From: Natronoplasma sp964602715
GTDB taxonomy: Archaea > Thermoplasmatota > Thermoplasmata > Halarchaeoplasmatales > Halarchaeoplasmataceae
Reading direction: 5' to 3'
Assembly: GCA_964602715.1 (NCBI GenBank)
Contig: CAZRSB010000011.1
Location: 1-46,186 of the forward strand
Length of the DNA: 46,186 nt
The notes beneath the pieces are model-generated. The model made no database searches and was not told the origin of the DNA. It worked only from the letters and a program-made list of their open reading frames with translations. How positions within the stretch are numbered: the stretch's first letter is position 1; every line of letters starts with the position of its first letter. This document shows, piece by piece, positions 43,729 to 46,186 of this stretch. The translations under genes and the position numbers were made by a program.

Positions 43729-44351
43729 ATGACTGAACGAGTCAAAGATATCTTAAAAGAACACAAAGCTGATATTAAGCGGAGATTCGGTGTGAAACGT
43801 ATTGGACTCTTTGGATCCTGTGCAAGAGGTGAAGAGAGAGAGGATTCTGACGTGGACGTGATAGTAGAATTCGAGGATCCCAATTTCGATGATTTCATGG
43901 ATCTAGCGGCTTATCTAGAAGACTTATTCGACAGGCCAGTAGACATCCTAACACGTAATGGACTTAAAAATATAAGAATACCTGAAGTGAGTCAACTACC
44001 CAGCCCTAAAGGAAAGGGCTTGTATACAGCAAGACCAGACTGCATCGACAATTTAATTATCAGTGTACTCCACTCTATCCTGCAGAGCAGGAACGGAGAG
44101 GCATGTAGCTTCACGTTCGCTTCAACGTACCTGATTTAAGGGTCTGTTGACCACGACCCAAGCCGAGAAAGAACCCGTGCATGGTCAGTAGCGGGCAACC
44201 GCATTCGTTTCTTATGCCTTCTCGGATTGCAGATATATCATTGTTTTTACAGGATTTAAATGTTCTGGATGCATTCCTCCTCGCCCTGAAGGACGGGGCC
44301 TCCTACTTTGTCTCAGGTGAGGAGATATCAAAAGGGGTAGTATATGTCTGA
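43729..44351 (+). pseudogene. Second MNT nucleotidyltransferase gene, split by a mobile element
   Basis: The first 88 codons (43729-43992) encode a typical small MNT protein: G-L-F-G-S-C-A-R-G, S-D-V-D-V, and F-D-R-P-V-D-I-L near the end. After I-P-E-V-S the frame runs into unrelated sequence and stops at 44139. The expected MNT end, E-E-I-S-K-G-V-V-Y-V-stop, is found in frame at 44319-44351. Joining 43992 to 44319 restores a 98-residue protein, the family's usual length. The gene is therefore interrupted by the insertion described at 43993-44318. Its partner HepT, overlapping at 44344, is also broken. Confidence 0.85.
43993..44318. mobile_element. Non-autonomous IS200/IS605-like (PATE/MITE-type) element
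   Basis: About 326 bp between the two halves of the MNT gene (boundaries uncertain by 2 bases because GT is shared). No transposase gene inside. Each end has a hairpin with the core GCCCT-R-AAGGA: left stem AGCCCT (44002-44007)/AGGGCT (44015-44020), right stem GCCC (44283-44286)/GGGC (44296-44299). Such subterminal hairpins without terminal inverted repeats or target duplication are the hallmark of IS200/IS605 elements. GC content is higher than in the flanks. Orientation not determined. Confidence 0.75.
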
Positions 44352-44388
44352 AAGAGGCGACTTCGAATACATCAAAGATATTCTATAA
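44344..44388 (+). pseudogene. HepT remnant (first 14 codons)
   Basis: ATG at 44344 overlaps the MNT stop by 8 bases, the normal order for MNT-HepT pairs. The reading M-S-E-R-G-D-F-E-Y-I-K-D-I-L matches the usual HepT N-terminus, then TAA (44386-44388) interrupts; the next codons A-I-N-R-I still look like HepT helix 1. Everything after is from a different gene. The catalytic R-x4-H-x-Y part is lost. Confidence 0.7.
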
Positions 44389-44634
44389 GCCATCAATAGG
44401 ATAAATAGAGATGGAGGTGAATGTGACTTTATCGTTAAGGAAGGAAGAGATTTCAAAACCGCTATTCAAGTGACTAAAACCTTAGAAGACAATAGAGAAA
44501 GAGAGGTCCAAGGACTTGAAAGTGCGATGGAATCCCATGACATCGAAAGAGGTCTCATACTCACCGAAGATGAAAAAGAAAGTTCAGAGGGAGATATCGA
44601 GATGATGCCGGTCTGGTTGTGGTTACTTATATAG
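44389..44634 (+). pseudogene. C-terminal remnant of a DUF4143-type (ATPase-associated) protein
   Basis: Open in the same frame as the HepT remnant and ending at TAG 44632-44634. From about 44405 it reads G-E-C-D-F-I-V-K-E-G, then I-Q-V-T, R-E-V-Q-G-L, R-G-L-I-L-T, and M-P-V-W-L-W-L-L at the end. This is the nuclease-like C-terminal domain found on archaeal AAA ATPases with DUF4143 (E/C-x-D-F-I-V core, I-Q-V after it, P-x-W-x-W-L-L end). No start and no ATPase part. A deletion fused it to the HepT fragment. Confidence 0.65.
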
Positions 44635-45165
44635 ATCGTGTTCACTGTAAAGTCTCCTCTTTATGGAATCCAAGTCACCGGATGTGATCCCTTTGAAGAA
44701 CTCTTTATTCATCTTTAATTTTTTATCTTCTGATTTTCCTTTTTCCTCATAGCACTCGTCGAATTCAAAATCGTATTCATCACCAAAAACCTGGTTGAAG
44801 ATATACTCCGCTCTTTCCATGTGATAGCACGAGCTGACAACGTGAATAGTGGAGATGTTATCGAGATCCTCTTTATCTACGATCTTCCTTACAAAATAAG
44901 CGTTGCCTATAGTGTCCAACGATCTTTCTTCGAGGACGATAAGTTCAGGATCGATCCCCTCACGCACCGCATATTCCTCCATGATCTGCGCTTCTGATTT
45001 CTCTACTTCTCTATTAGCTCGCCCACCGCTGAGTAGAAGAAGATCAGCATCGATGGCTTCGAAAAGTTCTATTCCCGTATCCATCCGTCCTTTTAATTCC
45101 TCATGAAGATACGGACCTTTCAGACGGTTCCCGAGGACCACCACTGCACTTTTAGTTTTCTCCAT
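44623..45165 (-). CDS. DUF218/YdcF-family protein
   Basis: 180 residues from ATG 45165; the TTG at 45174 is less likely. V-V-L-G at the start, L-L-L-S-G-G-R in the centre, S-L-D-T-I-G-N-A and V-S-S-C-Y-H-M-E-R-A-E match the DUF218 pattern of nucleotide-binding-like folds (YdcF/SanA), though without the membrane anchor of many members. Function of the family is poorly defined; envelope-related roles are suggested for some. The ATG overlaps the upstream gene's end by 14 bases, so they form an operon. Confidence 0.82.
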   Translation of the reverse strand: MEKTKSAVVVLGNRLKGPYLHEELKGRMDTGIELFEAIDADLLLLSGGRANREVEKSEAQIMEEYAVREGIDPELIVLEERSLDTIGNAYFVRKIVDKEDLDNISTIHVVSSCYHMERAEYIFNQVFGDEYDFEFDECYEEKGKSEDKKLKMNKEFFKGITSGDLDSIKRRLYSEHDLYK

Positions 45166-46186
45166 AGCTATCAAGGGTTATATTTGAGTATTTTTTATAA
45201 CTTCTTTTATAGGGTAAGTTGAGCACTTGTACGTTAAATCTGAAGGGCGAATTTCTAAACAAATACTTTTCTTTCTCTTTCTCGTCATAATATCCGTCGA
45301 CTTCAACGTTCTTAAACTCATCGAATAATTTAACGGGATAAAACTTTTCTTCGTCACTTTTTAAGGGATTTTGAATACCATACTTTATCATCCGTTTCCC
45401 CTTTTTCAATACTTTTTTTGTTCCTACACCTATGCCAGGTCCCAAAACTAACGAGGAGATAGGACCTAGAGCAGCCCCTACTCCAAATTCTACACCTGTT
45501 GCGACAGCGATGTTCAATCCCTTCGGGATCTTCTGTTCTACTACTTCATCTATTTTCTCGTTTATTTTTTTCTGTCTTTCTTCAAGATTTTGAGAACGTT
45601 TACACTCTTTAATCACATTTTGGATCTTGAACATCCAATAAGGATCTTTTTCCCTTGTTTCTCTTACATCTTTTAAAAAAGTATCTAATAATTCTTTACG
45701 CTTATCCAAGTTCTTCAAATCCAGATCACCGTCTAGATCGGTCTCTTGTATCAGCTTATTTAACTTTGGAGAGACCAATGGGATATCAGGGACCGTTCGC
45801 ACATCTGATGATTTTCTTTCCATCTCTGGATCAACCTTGTTGGTCAGATCGCGCATACTGAAGTCTACCGTGCCGCCTTTTGAGTAGGACCAAAAAGTTC
45901 CATAGCGCTGCCAATATTTGAAGATGAATTTGCCGATTTTCTTGCTGGTTTCACCTCTGTTTTCTCCACTGCTCAACCCTTCCTTACGAAATTTTTCATA
46001 TATGGATTCTATAGGTAAAAATTTATCTTTTTCATTGGAGATATCATCTAGACATTCTTTGAGGAGTTCAACTCTCAAAATCCTTTCCAAAGTACTTTTG
46101 TTCAAATTTTCGTACTTTATAGCCGGAAGAAGCACCTCTCCTTCAGGGACGTGTCTATATAATTTTTCAAGGTGCTCGTTTTTATT
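45152..46186 (-). CDS. Unrecognised protein, 5' end beyond the window
   Basis: The frame is open to the right edge, so the first codons are missing; an internal GTG at 46135 is not needed. At least 344 residues. The N-terminal visible part (L-P-I-E-S-I-Y-E-K-F-R-K-E-G...T-S-K-K-I-G-K-F) may be a winged helix. A Gly/Ala-rich hydrophobic stretch (~residues 205-240 from the GTG) could insert in or lie on a membrane, followed by a basic K-K-V-L-K-K-G-K-R. The end is charged and Tyr-rich. No family recognised. Confidence 0.65.
   Translation of the reverse strand, partial: NKNEHLEKLYRHVPEGEVLLPAIKYENLNKSTLERILRVELLKECLDDISNEKDKFLPIESIYEKFRKEGLSSGENRGETSKKIGKFIFKYWQRYGTFWSYSKGGTVDFSMRDLTNKVDPEMERKSSDVRTVPDIPLVSPKLNKLIQETDLDGDLDLKNLDKRKELLDTFLKDVRETREKDPYWMFKIQNVIKECKRSQNLEERQKKINEKIDEVVEQKIPKGLNIAVATGVEFGVGAALGPISSLVLGPGIGVGTKKVLKKGKRMIKYGIQNPLKSDEEKFYPVKLFDEFKNVEVDGYYDEKEKEKYLFRNSPFRFNVQVLNLPYKRSYKKYSNITLDSYGEN

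Overview
The window is archaeal chromosome. Evidence: three archaellin genes with class III signal peptides, archaeal Mre11-Rad50, aconitase-X phosphomevalonate dehydratase subunits (modified mevalonate pathway), TrmG10-type tRNA methyltransferase, an HVO_0476-type zinc-finger protein, TATA boxes about 25-30 bases before several leaderless starts, and U-rich terminators. The DNA is AT-rich with heavy AGA/ATA use, and most proteins are strikingly rich in Asp/Glu, especially secreted ones. I infer a euryarchaeal-type, probably salt-adapted lineage; I cannot name the genus.

Layout. 200-5179: giant surface protein with Ig-like, InlB-type and GLUG repeats, one membrane segment and two winged-helix-like cytoplasmic domains. 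5180-5548: spacer with a TnpB remnant. 5549-10336: site-2 protease, TrmG10 and thioredoxin-like pair (minus), then an operon of three related short coiled-coil proteins and a PRC-barrel-like protein. 10361-13786: regulator, tRNA-Phe, phosphomevalonate dehydratase large subunit, small subunit fused to Nudix, MtnA. 13834-17044: membrane-embedded Cas4-like nuclease, small membrane protein, lipoprotein, PGF-CTERM-like surface protein. 17142-21736: mre11-rad50. 21817-23440: rhomboid protease and zinc-finger protein.

23524-26047 is an archaellin locus: archaellin 1 with a palindrome around its TATA box, a divergent winged-helix regulator, and two nearly duplicated archaellins with copied promoters and leaders. 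26140-30740 holds a HAD hydrolase, a decayed FtsX-type permease, a small cell-surface protein, two small cytoplasmic proteins (one fasciclin), a possible 30-residue ORF and a polysaccharide flippase. 30741-30995, between two convergent genes, holds two matching palindromes 33 bp apart. 30996-34085 is a winged-helix/STAND ATPase/TPR regulator. 34219-42603 encodes a 2794-residue membrane-anchored subtilisin-like protease carrying a histidine-rich seven-repeat propeller inserted in an Ig-like domain and an 11/13-residue-repeat stalk.

42839-44634 is a defence/mobile patch: an intact HepT-MntA toxin-antitoxin pair, a second MNT gene split by a ~326-bp IS200/IS605-like non-autonomous element (the ends rejoin in frame), its HepT partner cut to 14 codons, and the tail of a DUF4143-type protein. 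The window ends with a DUF218 protein and an unrecognised gene running off the edge.

Themes: the window is rich in envelope biology (giant adhesin/protease, archaellins, flippase, two intramembrane proteases, lipoprotein, probable archaeosortase substrate). The best candidates for something undescribed are the coiled-coil/PRC operon, the membrane Cas4-like nuclease, the dehydratase-Nudix fusion, the surface protein with intracellular winged helices, and the His-rich propeller. All functional calls rest on reading motifs by eye; no database search was run.
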